10,806 bases of DNA from Thermoproteota archaeon (GCA_013154205.1 JAADCY010000206.1:1-10806), one strand, 5' to 3'; positions 1 through 5,940 are shown, numbered from the stretch's first letter. A program made the numbers and translations. The notes: generated from the letters alone by a model not told the origin.

Positions 1-139
1 TTATATCCATTAGGACGACACCGATCTTTGAGAGGTACTTGGCGTACATCCCGGCGAGGAGTTTCTCGTTCAATATGCTGGCGACATGTCCTTCCATGAT
101 GGGGAGTCCTGCCCTGGCAATAATCGATTGTTCATCCAA
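1..139 (-). CDS. Unidentified protein, 5' partial (first 46 residues)
   Basis: The reverse strand opens with TTG at 139-137 and stays open to the window edge. The peptide begins MDEQSIIARAGLPIMEGHVA and continues as a plausible soluble helical N-terminus. An in-frame TAA lies eight codons upstream of the TTG, so the start is this TTG or the later in-frame ATG at residue 15. A GGTG Shine-Dalgarno-like site sits about 8 nt before the TTG. The gene is divergent from the tRNA thiolase gene at 251, and the two probably share the promoter region around 140-250. I do not recognise the family from 46 residues and assign no function. Plus-strand reading across the same bases looks like a shadow. Confidence 0.6.
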   Translation of the reverse strand, partial: MDEQSIIARAGLPIMEGHVASILNEKLLAGMYAKYLSKIGVVLMDI

Positions 140-201
140 TGCTCCTGCACCGCGGCGGACAAGTTATTATGGGCTATCGTTATTCTCTAGACATGCTCCC
201 C

Positions 202-208
202 TTATAAT
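202..208. promoter_or_regulatory. Candidate bidirectional TATA element
   Basis: TTATAA at 202-207 is self-complementary and lies between the two divergent genes. On the plus strand TATAAT is about 45 bp before the ATG at 251, giving a predicted leader of about 20 nt. On the minus strand it gives a leader of about 40 nt for the gene starting at 139. A second minus-strand candidate, CATAATAAC near 162-170, would give an almost leaderless transcript. TATA spacing is the only evidence; no BRE was confirmed. Confidence 0.35.
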
Positions 209-250
209 GATAATTATGAACAGCCATGTATTCATCAGGGATTGATTATC

Positions 251-1198
251 ATGCCGCGTGGAAAATGCAGGGTCTGCGGTAGAGAAGCCGAGTACTGGGT
301 TCCATGGGCTAACGCATGGTTCTGCCGAGACCACTATATCGAGTACTATAACAGGCGTATCAAGAGGGTCTGGGACAAGTACTTCCCCAATGATCCGGGG
401 GATACATTGATAGCTGTTAGTGGCGGAAAAGACAGTGTGGCTCTCCTCTATAGTGTCTCGAAGATACTTATGGAGAAAGGTGTTCGTCATAACGTGTTGT
501 TCATTGATCTAGGTATCCCCGGGTACAGCGATGAATCACTAAAGATTGTCAAGTGGAACGCGGGGAGACTAGGCCTTAATGTCGAAGTCGCTAGGCTAGA
601 GGATTACGGTTTCACACTACGAGACATCCACAGGCTGGTCAAGACGAGGAGGATACGGAGGCCTGTCTGCAGTATCTGCGGGATGATCAAGAGGTACTTG
701 ATGAACAGGTACGCTTATGAGCATGGCTACAGCCTAGTGCTCACGGGCCATAATCTCGACGACATGATAGGGTTTACCTTGGCAAGCCTTGTCTCGGGAA
801 GAATAGAGGATCTGGTCAAGCTCAGACCATACGTTGAGGGGCACGACAGGCTCGTCGCTAGGGGTAAGCCTCTCCTATTCACTTACGGTGTTGAGAATAA
901 ATGGTATGTCGAAGCGATTGGGGCCAGAATAGTCGAGGCCGTATGCCCATATAGAACCGGGGAGTCCTCGGTGAACACAGAGCTCCGCGACGCAGTATTA
1001 TCTGTCGACAAGAAACACCCAGGACTAGCGATCCTCATGGCCAGGAATACCGTGGATAAACTGATCCCAAGGATAAGGCTTCCCGGCAAAACCCTTGTCA
1101 GATGCAGTGTCTGCGGGTATCCCTCAAGTAGTGATCCATGTGGTTTCTGCAGGCTCAGAGAAAAGGTTTCCAGACTATTATCCTCCAAGAAGAAGTAG
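251..1198 (+). CDS. ttuA: tRNA 2-thiolation protein, TtuA/NcsA family
   Basis: Cytoplasmic ATP-dependent tRNA sulfur transferase of the TtcA/TtuA/Ncs6 group. The family adenylates a tRNA uridine (U54 for TtuA, U34 for NcsA/Ncs6) and replaces its 2-oxygen with sulfur from a ubiquitin-like carrier. Numbered from the ATG at 251 (315 residues): an N-terminal zinc site C6/C9/C25/H28; the PP-loop SGGKDS at 57-62; the C140-x-x-C143 pair and C232, the three cysteines expected to hold the 4Fe-4S cluster; HNLDD at 167-171; and a C-terminal zinc site C285/C288/C297/C300. Length is normal. An in-frame TTG at 242 would add three residues (MII); the ATG is preferred because CAGGGA lies about 10 nt before it. 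The end overlaps the convergent permease gene by 21 bp. The U54 versus U34 choice cannot be made from the sequence alone, so the symbol is provisional. Confidence 0.9.
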   Translation: MPRGKCRVCGREAEYWVPWANAWFCRDHYIEYYNRRIKRVWDKYFPNDPGDTLIAVSGGKDSVALLYSVSKILMEKGVRHNVLFIDLGIPGYSDESLKIVKWNAGRLGLNVEVARLEDYGFTLRDIHRLVKTRRIRRPVCSICGMIKRYLMNRYAYEHGYSLVLTGHNLDDMIGFTLASLVSGRIEDLVKLRPYVEGHDRLVARGKPLLFTYGVENKWYVEAIGARIVEAVCPYRTGESSVNTELRDAVLSVDKKHPGLAILMARNTVDKLIPRIRLPGKTLVRCSVCGYPSSSDPCGFCRLREKVSRLLSSKKK

Positions 1199-2071
1199 GC
1201 CGACAACGATCGCCATACTAACCATTGTCAATACGAACGTCGCACTAGCCGTGAACTCCGGCTTCCACCCATAGATCCTCGCTATCACCGTGTTGAACAC
1301 GGCTGGCGGCATAATGCTTAGAACCATTATCTCTGCCTGGTACAGGGGCGGCATGGGGAATACGTGGAGTAATGAGTAGTGTATTATGGGGGATGCGATA
1401 AATCTCCAGAAGGCAACGGTCAGGAACTGTGGCTTGTAGACGAAGATATACTTCATTGTAAGGGGTATTGTGTATCCTAGGATGAATATGGCGCCGAAGC
1501 TGAGCATGTTATGTGTTGGAGCGAGCAGGGGGGCTAGATAGGGATATATCCATGGTACACCGTAGTGTATCAGTACTCCGCCAGCAAACCCGTAGATTAT
1601 TGGTAGCTTTAATATCTTGACGAGTAGGTTCTCGCCTTTCCTCCCTATAAGGCCGGGGACTAGTACGTTGAAGATGAAGGTTATTAGGGAGTATGTTGCC
1701 GCCGCATCTATATTGCCATAGAGCAATAGGAGTACCGGGAATCCTAGGAATACGTTGTTCTGGAAAGTACTGATTATTATTGAGCCATACCTTACCTCTG
1801 GCTCTCCCTTGAGAGTAGGGATCTTGAATAGTACGGCGAAGCTTATGAAGATATATATGAGACATACAAGCGCTATCGATAGATCAGCGACTATTATGCC
1901 TCTACGCGCGAATATGTCGAAATATACTGCTGGAAGGAGTATGTAGTATATGAACATGTTGAATAGATGAACAGCTTTATCGATTAATCTATACTTCCCT
2001 ATTGTATGGCGTACCAGCATGCCCAAGCCCATGAAGCCGAAGAGAAGTATCATCGTCAGCACGGGCTGCAA
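1178..2071 (-). CDS. AEC-family permease (auxin efflux carrier-like)
   Basis: Integral membrane protein of 297 residues with ten apparent hydrophobic segments and short charged loops, matching the size and topology of the AEC (auxin efflux carrier) family. The stretch NNVFLGFPVLLLLYG resembles the conserved N-x-x-FLG-P motif in this family's fourth membrane segment. AEC proteins are secondary transporters, often for organic anions or malate-like acids; the substrate here is unknown. The TTG start is supported by a GGTGG Shine-Dalgarno site seven bases upstream (complement of 2079-2083). The two nearby ATG triplets just upstream are out of frame. The stop lies inside the end of the tRNA thiolase gene on the other strand, so the two transcripts overlap tail to tail. 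It is separated from the small upstream gene by a T-tract, so it is probably transcribed on its own. Confidence 0.85.
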   Translation of the reverse strand: MQPVLTMILLFGFMGLGMLVRHTIGKYRLIDKAVHLFNMFIYYILLPAVYFDIFARRGIIVADLSIALVCLIYIFISFAVLFKIPTLKGEPEVRYGSIIISTFQNNVFLGFPVLLLLYGNIDAAATYSLITFIFNVLVPGLIGRKGENLLVKILKLPIIYGFAGGVLIHYGVPWIYPYLAPLLAPTHNMLSFGAIFILGYTIPLTMKYIFVYKPQFLTVAFWRFIASPIIHYSLLHVFPMPPLYQAEIMVLSIMPPAVFNTVIARIYGWKPEFTASATFVLTMVSMAIVVGLLLLGG

Positions 2072-2078
2072 GCATCAT

Positions 2079-2117
2079 CCACCGTTCTGGTTATGACGGT
2101 GTTTTAACACATAAATA
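2079..2117 (-). promoter_or_regulatory. Predicted promoter and ribosome binding site of the AEC permease
   Basis: On the minus strand CTATTTAT (complement of 2111-2117) is a reasonable TATA element. A start about 25 bp downstream falls near 2086, immediately before the GGTGG ribosome binding site (2079-2083) and the TTG at 2071. The spacing fits a short-leader archaeal transcript. The TATA match is imperfect. Confidence 0.35.
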
Positions 2118-2189
2118 GATTATCTTGAAGGAAATTCTCAGAATCGTATAATCAGGTAATAACAGGACAGGTTTACTAGTGTTTTGTAT

Positions 2190-2197
2190 TAAAAAAA
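2190..2197 (-). terminator. T-tract terminator of the small Lys-rich gene
   Basis: The plus strand has AAAAAAA at 2191-2197, read as a seven-T run on the minus strand about 45 nt after the stop codon at 2241. Archaeal RNA polymerase terminates at such T-runs without needing a strong hairpin. It lies before the predicted AEC promoter, separating the two minus-strand units. Confidence 0.55.
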
Positions 2198-2240
2198 TCC
2201 CTTGACATAATACTTGATACAGGATCCAAGTGATTATTCC

Positions 2241-2306
2241 TTATTTGTTCTCATCCTGGTTCTTTGGTTTGGGTTTCCTTCCCTTCTTTCCTTTGCCTTT
2301 AGCCAT
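2241..2306 (-). CDS. Small lysine-rich protein, 21 residues
   Basis: A 21-codon reading frame, too short for normal gene callers. It starts with ATG at 2306-2304 and ends with TAA at 2243-2241. The peptide begins MAKGKGKKGRKPKPKNQ and ends in an acidic tail (DENK), so it is strongly basic except at the end. Support for it being real: a strong Shine-Dalgarno site GGTGAGG seven nucleotides before the ATG; a GC-rich structured leader; a T-tract terminator just downstream; and an otherwise unexplained 400-bp gap. The composition resembles disordered RNA-binding tails of small ribosomal proteins, but I do not recognise it as L41e, S30e or any named family. It could be a ribosome-associated or nucleic-acid-binding peptide (inference). 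It lies in the same orientation as the gene ending at 2473, 166 bp away, and probably has its own promoter. Confidence 0.6.
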   Translation of the reverse strand: MAKGKGKKGRKPKPKNQDENK

Positions 2307-2310
2307 TCTT

Positions 2311-2338
2311 GTTCCCTCACCGCCCCGGGAACGGGCGG
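2311..2338 (-). promoter_or_regulatory. GC-rich foldable leader overlapping the ribosome binding site
   Basis: In the RNA of the small gene, CCGCCC (complement of 2333-2338) can pair perfectly with GGGCGG (complement of 2320-2325) around a seven-base loop GUUCCCG. The loop bases GUUCCC can pair perfectly with GGGAAC (complement of 2311-2316) just before the ATG. The two helices share no bases, so they could form a compact pseudoknot or alternate. Both touch the GGUGAGG ribosome binding site between them. This high-GC patch stands out in an AT-rich intergenic region, which in hyperthermophiles often marks functional RNA structure. A strict pseudoknot has no linker between the first two strands, so slight fraying would be needed. 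Confidence 0.5.
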
Positions 2339-2472
2339 CCAGCACTATTCTTGTTAGTTATGGGATATGGTTTGTCCTCGTACTAAGTAATGATACCTAG
2401 CATATGGATCTGGGCTTTGATCACGTAGTTGGTGATGATAATGTGTTTTGGAAAACCTTTTTAATCCTACAT

Positions 2473-3180
2473 CTATGGCGTTGAGCCCACCATGTGTTCT
2501 AGAACCATTATTTTCGGCTGGTCCGGTATGTTTAGGTCTTCGAGATCATCCGGTTTTCCGAGGATCGCAGTGATCGCTGCTAGCCGGGCCTGTAGCCTAT
2601 AATGTATTAGCCTAGCTACTGCTTTCACGGTCTCCCTATCTGTTTTCTCTATTAGGACAACGGTTCTACTTCCCCGGGGAGGACATGTTCTCGGTAAGTA
2701 TATGAGGGAGGGGTATCCGTACCCATCTATGTAGTGCTCAACAACATAGGATTGTGATCTGCAGAGCTTATTACTTGATGCAACGCATAGTTTTTTCTTC
2801 AAGAGCCTCGATAACGACATACCTATACCCATGAGCTTCTCGGGATAAACAACTATCGCATCCGGCCTGAGATACTGTAGTTTCTCATAGAGCAGGAATC
2901 CGGCTAGGTCACAGTATCCTATCCGCCAATAACTCTTCCATTCTTCTCCGGCCCGTATATTCTCTATCATCGAGGCAACGGCCTTCTCGATCACTCTCTT
3001 ACTCCTTATCTCCTCATAGATCTTCTTCGCAGTCGGCTCCTCGGGAACCATTGATAGACTCACATATTTCCATAGATTGTTCTGGGGAACACCCGTGATC
3101 GCTTCTAGTTCGCGGAAAGTATAGATATCCTTCAAGGAAACCAGGAGATTAACCAGCATACTCCTTAATCCTTTCTCCAT
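2473..3180 (-). CDS. Winged-helix protein with degenerate phosphoribosyltransferase domain (probable regulator)
   Basis: From the ATG at 3180 the protein is 235 residues. Residues about 20-50 form a helix-turn-helix (TFRELEAITGVPQNNLWKYV). Residues about 85-215 resemble a type I phosphoribosyltransferase fold: LRPDAIVVYPEKLMGIGMSL, then LKKKLCVASSN, then RTVVLIEKTDRETVKAVARL at the place of the PRPP loop. The usual acidic pair and glycine/threonine loop (VVDD-x-x-TTG-x-T) is not intact, so catalysis is doubtful and ligand sensing is more likely. This matches the known theme of HTH-PRTase regulators such as PurR and the archaeal GfcR/PyrE-like proteins. The frame is open upstream to an ATG at 3258, but that start lies upstream of a good TATA box and palindrome. 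Starts at 3180 (ATG) or 3198 (GTG) fit the promoter. The gene is divergent from the deoxyhypusine synthase operon, a possible target. Confidence 0.7.
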   Translation of the reverse strand: MEKGLRSMLVNLLVSLKDIYTFRELEAITGVPQNNLWKYVSLSMVPEEPTAKKIYEEIRSKRVIEKAVASMIENIRAGEEWKSYWRIGYCDLAGFLLYEKLQYLRPDAIVVYPEKLMGIGMSLSRLLKKKLCVASSNKLCRSQSYVVEHYIDGYGYPSLIYLPRTCPPRGSRTVVLIEKTDRETVKAVARLIHYRLQARLAAITAILGKPDDLEDLNIPDQPKIMVLEHMVGSTP

Positions 3181-3212
3181 CAAAGACCACTGTTTCACAG
3201 CGTTTAACCAGT

Positions 3213-3246
3213 ATATTCTAGAATATGTATGATATTGTTTAAAAAC
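3213..3246 (-). promoter_or_regulatory. Promoter with 14-bp palindrome of the HTH-PRTase gene
   Basis: GTTTTTAAAC on the minus strand (complement of 3237-3246) is a near-consensus crenarchaeal TATA box. About 25 bp downstream, at the expected transcription start, lies ATATTCTAGAATAT (3213-3226), a perfect 14-bp palindrome. A palindrome between TATA box and start site is a typical position for autorepression in archaea, and the encoded protein has a helix-turn-helix. The start-site placement is inferred from the spacing rule. Confidence 0.55.
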
Positions 3247-3388
3247 AAGGCATGACATGTTTTATCATCATATAATCAGAAACCCTCATGAAATAACATC
3301 ACTAGTTTTTCTCCCCATATAATCAACTATAATCCTAAATCCCATTAATGACCCGTTAAACGTTGAAGAATATATGAAGTGACATGGT

Positions 3389-4420
3389 TTGCCCCGAGAC
3401 CCCTATCTTGTTGAACCGGTTAAAACTATTGATCCGGCCAAGAGATCAGTTTCGGAACTACTTGAGGCAATGGCTGACACGGCTTTCCAGGGCAGAGCAC
3501 TTGGAGAGGCTTACAGGATTATCAAGAAGATGATCCGCGAGCCCGGAAACACTGTTTTCATGGGCTTAGCGGGATCGCTGAGTACTGCTGGTATGTGGAA
3601 ACTGGTCAAATGGCTTGTCGAGAACAGGTATATTGATGTGCTCGTCTCGACGGGTGCTAATATCTCCGAGGACATCTTGGAGGCCATGGGCTACAAGTAC
3701 TATAAGGGATCCCCATTAGTAGATGACGAGGATCTCCTTAGACACAAGATTGATAGGTTCTATGATACCTATGCTTCCGAGCTAGAGTATCGTGAGATGG
3801 AGTCTTTGATAAAAGACTTCATCGAGTCCTTGCCCGGAGACATGTGTCTCTCAACAGCGGAGTTCCTCTACTTGTTCGGCGAGTATCTTGACGAGAAAGG
3901 AATAGACTCGATAGTCTCGGCGGCTTATAGGGCTGGAGTACCAGTGTTCAGCCCCGCCCTTGTGGATAGCGGGTATGGGATAGCGGGGATCACTGCTTCT
4001 CTTGAAGGTAGGAGTATATGTCTGGATATGATGAGGGATTTCCGCCAGATAGTCGAGATAGGGCGTAGATCAGAGAAGATCAGCGCCATCTATATCGGTG
4101 GCGGGGTACCCAAAGATTATGTCAACTTGGTTGCTGTTGCACAGACCATTATTAAGCTCTACGAGGAGGGACGTGACTATTATAAGCCATTAAAATACGT
4201 TGTACAGATAACGACTGATGCGCCACAATGGGGCGGGCTCAGCGGAGCTACGCTGGAAGAAGCTGTGAGCTGGGGAAAAGCAATGCCAGGCCCCAATAAG
4301 AGGACTGTGTACTGTGACGCAACCATAGCGTTGCCGCTAATAGTGCATGGCTTGATAGACGAGGGGATCAAGAGGGCCGGGTACCCTGATCTAAAATGGG
4401 TCTTCGAGGGGATAATGTGA
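3389..4420 (+). CDS. dhs: Deoxyhypusine synthase
   Basis: NAD-dependent transfer of the aminobutyl group of spermidine to a lysine of translation factor aIF5A, the first step of hypusine formation; acts in the cytoplasm, usually as a tetramer. The 343-residue length is typical. Seen in the sequence: the NAD-binding start MGLAGSLSTAGMWKLV (58-73), STGANISED (87-95), GGGVPKDY (237-244), WGGLSGATLEEAVSWGK (281-297). Lys297 corresponds to the catalytic lysine 329 of the human enzyme, with Trp295 and Glu291 conserved. The His-His pair that follows GGGV-x-K in eukaryotic enzymes is Asp-Tyr here, as in the more divergent DHS-like branch, so a homospermidine synthase-like activity cannot be excluded. 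TTG start at 3389 is favoured: GTGA lies six bases before it, an in-frame TGA lies at 3380, and the nearby ATG at 3384 is out of frame. It is translationally coupled to the next gene. Confidence 0.9.
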   Translation: MPRDPYLVEPVKTIDPAKRSVSELLEAMADTAFQGRALGEAYRIIKKMIREPGNTVFMGLAGSLSTAGMWKLVKWLVENRYIDVLVSTGANISEDILEAMGYKYYKGSPLVDDEDLLRHKIDRFYDTYASELEYREMESLIKDFIESLPGDMCLSTAEFLYLFGEYLDEKGIDSIVSAAYRAGVPVFSPALVDSGYGIAGITASLEGRSICLDMMRDFRQIVEIGRRSEKISAIYIGGGVPKDYVNLVAVAQTIIKLYEEGRDYYKPLKYVVQITTDAPQWGGLSGATLEEAVSWGKAMPGPNKRTVYCDATIALPLIVHGLIDEGIKRAGYPDLKWVFEGIM

Positions 4421-4812
4421 TGATCGGGAGAGGAGAGGACTCCGTGGTCGGAAAACACGTGTTCGGAGACCTCTATGGTATAGATGAGAAGATAGGGTAT
4501 GATGAGGAGAAGCTGCGAGAAGCAGTTGTCAAAGCAGCCGAAGTAGCCAATATGACACTATACGATGTGAAGTCCTGGAGGTTCGGGGGCAAGAAGGGAG
4601 GCGTATCAGTTATAGCGCTCGTCCTCGAGAGCCACATAGCCATCCATACATGGCCCAAATACAGGTATGCGACCATTGATGTCTACACCTGCGGTGCTCA
4701 GAGCGACCCGGTCAAAGCATTCATGTACCTAGTCGAGGTACTTAGGCCCGAGCATTACACTATGAAGACAGCTAATCGGAGCCAGGATAAAGAAGCATAT
4801 CCATTCCCATAA
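4420..4812 (+). CDS. Pyruvoyl-dependent arginine decarboxylase (AdoMetDC family)
   Basis: Self-cleaving proenzyme of the S-adenosylmethionine decarboxylase family. Numbered from the ATG at 4420 (130 residues), LESHIAIHTW contains the cleavage site Glu70-Ser71; Ser71 becomes the pyruvoyl group. His76 and Cys91 sit five and twenty residues later, matching the processing His and catalytic Cys of the Thermotoga enzyme. Crenarchaea carry two paralogs, one specific for AdoMet and one for arginine (SSO0585 and SSO0536 in Sulfolobus), with specificity set by the N-terminal part. The segments VGKHVFGDLYGID and SWRFGGKKGGVSVIALV resemble the arginine form as I remember it, so agmatine production is the better call; AdoMet decarboxylase (speH) is the alternative. 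The upstream stop and this ATG overlap as TGATG with GAGGGGAT before them, indicating coupling. In-frame starts at 4396 (ATG) and 4417 (GTG) are less likely. Confidence 0.85.
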   Translation: MIGRGEDSVVGKHVFGDLYGIDEKIGYDEEKLREAVVKAAEVANMTLYDVKSWRFGGKKGGVSVIALVLESHIAIHTWPKYRYATIDVYTCGAQSDPVKAFMYLVEVLRPEHYTMKTANRSQDKEAYPFP

Positions 4813-4849
4813 AGTATTCTGGAGCGCCGAGGAGCTCTGTATCCCCGGG

Positions 4850-4855
4850 TTTTTT
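4850..4855 (+). terminator. T-tract terminator of the polyamine/hypusine operon
   Basis: A six-T run follows CCCCGGG about 38 nt after the stop codon of the arginine decarboxylase gene. This is a typical archaeal intrinsic terminator, separating the operon from the methyltransferase gene, which then needs its own promoter. TATATC at 4875-4880 and CTTTAGAA near 4901-4908 are the two weak TATA candidates for it. Confidence 0.5.
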
Positions 4856-4919
4856 AGAGATTACGAATTCCTTCTATATCTAGACACACTAATACTATCT
4901 CTTTAGAAGCTTTGACCCG

Positions 4920-5882
4920 GTGTCTTTATTGAGGCTTATGACATATGAGGATCTAGAGCATTATCTTAAAGAGAAAAACTACGTCGTTATTGAGGGCCGA
5001 AGAGTAGAGCTAAGACCAGTGAGGATCAAGAGGCTAACTCCTACGGAGGAGGAGCTAACAGATGTGAGTACGACTGTTTGGAGCTTCCCTAAGAGGGGGA
5101 GATGGGCTTCCCATAGGAGTAACTATAGGGGTAACTGGGCGCCACAAATACCCCGTGCCCTCATAGAAATGTATAGTTCTCCGGGCGAGACGGTTCTAGA
5201 CCAGATGGTTGGGGGCGGCACAACCTGTATCGAAGCACGTCTCCTCGGCCGTAACTGTATAGGTGTCGATATAAGGCTTGACAGCGTCATCCTAACACTC
5301 TATAGGCTAAAGCTCGTCGAGGACTATATCTTGGATAATATTGATCGCCTTGAGGGAGAAGAGAAGAGGGCTGCCGAGAACTTCCTCGGATCACGTGCCG
5401 AGATATATCTCGGGGACGCACGGAGTCTCGATGAGATACCAGATGGATCAGTGGATCTTGTAGCGACGCATCCACCCTATTATAATATTATAAGATATAG
5501 TAGTGGAGAAAGACTCCATGGAGACCTATCGGGTATGCGTAGACTAGAAGATTATCTAGAGGCTATCCGCGAGATAGCGGTGGAGACCTACCGGGTCCTC
5601 AAGCCAGGTAGATACGCGGCTTTCCTTATCGGCGATACCCGTAGGCATAAACACTATGTTCCCATATCCCATTATGTGCTGGAAAAGCTGTTGGAGCCGG
5701 GATTCATTTTGAAGGAGGAGATCATTAAGATACAGCACAAGATGAAGACTACCCGGGAAGTTTGGAAGAGACTGGGGAACAAGGGCTTTCTCCTAATATA
5801 TCATGAGAAGCTCTACGTGCTGAGAAAACCCGGGGAGAAAGAAAAAACTAGTATGTACAAGTACAGCATGCTGAAACACTGA
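4920..5882 (+). CDS. Orphan site-specific DNA methyltransferase (N6_N4_Mtase family)
   Basis: AdoMet-dependent amino-methyltransferase of the N4-cytosine/N6-adenine type. In 320 residues the order is: a motif X-like region (NWAPQIPRALIEMYSSPGE, 72-90), motif I TVLDQMVGGGTTCIEA (91-106) for AdoMet binding, GVDI (115-118) as the acidic motif II, GDAR (165-168), and catalytic motif IV THPPY (183-187). A C-terminal part follows with FLIGDTRRHKHYVPIS, KTTREVW and GFLLIYHEKLYVLRKP. The (S/T)-x-PPY form points to N4-cytosine more than adenine. No restriction endonuclease or specificity subunit is nearby, so it is probably an orphan with a housekeeping, regulatory or protective role. A tRNA or rRNA target is less likely but possible. 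The GTG at 4920 is the longest start; a TTG at 4929 with GGTG six bases upstream, or the ATG at 4938, may be the real one. Confidence 0.8.
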   Translation: MSLLRLMTYEDLEHYLKEKNYVVIEGRRVELRPVRIKRLTPTEEELTDVSTTVWSFPKRGRWASHRSNYRGNWAPQIPRALIEMYSSPGETVLDQMVGGGTTCIEARLLGRNCIGVDIRLDSVILTLYRLKLVEDYILDNIDRLEGEEKRAAENFLGSRAEIYLGDARSLDEIPDGSVDLVATHPPYYNIIRYSSGERLHGDLSGMRRLEDYLEAIREIAVETYRVLKPGRYAAFLIGDTRRHKHYVPISHYVLEKLLEPGFILKEEIIKIQHKMKTTREVWKRLGNKGFLLIYHEKLYVLRKPGEKEKTSMYKYSMLKH

Positions 5883-5886
5883 AGGC

Positions 5887-5940
5887 TCAGCCAGGGGTTC
5901 CTCCACACCCTGAGGCTTCGGCCTAGGATGCCCTCATCAC
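5887..5940 (-). ncRNA. C/D box guide sRNA candidate (2'-O-methylation guide)
   Basis: On the minus strand a 54-nt unit has box C GTGATGA (complement of 5934-5940) and box D CTGA (5887-5890), the size normal for archaeal C/D sRNAs. Inside, CCGA (5918-5921) is placed as box D' and GTGTGGA (5902-5908) as a degenerate C'. The guides are GGGCATCCTAGG (12 nt, upstream of D') and GGAACCCCTGG (11 nt, upstream of D). By the D-plus-five rule the targets would be 5'-CCUAGm and 5'-CCAGGm in RNAs I could not identify. Flanks can form only two G-C pairs outside the boxes, so the kink-turn stem is short. The region is GC-rich and fills the whole space between two convergent genes. Box C begins six bases after the stop codon of the minus-strand gene, so it may be processed from that mRNA. 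Confidence 0.55.

Noticed and set aside
39..245. A 68-codon plus-strand frame at the window start
   Set aside because: It lies opposite the better-supported minus-strand partial gene and has no ribosome binding site or recognisable domain.
2432..2464. GGTGATG followed by an eight-codon frame and a box C-like GTGATGA on the plus strand
   Set aside because: No box D (CTGA) follows at a workable distance, and an eight-codon frame with a chance ribosome site has no further support.
3181..3258. N-terminal 26-residue extension of the HTH-PRTase protein
   Set aside because: It would start upstream of a strong TATA box and contain the palindrome, so it is most likely untranslated promoter DNA.
3259..3388. 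TGATGA/CTGA-like sequences near 3261-3279
   Set aside because: On the minus strand the CTGA precedes the TGATGA, the wrong order for a C/D box RNA.
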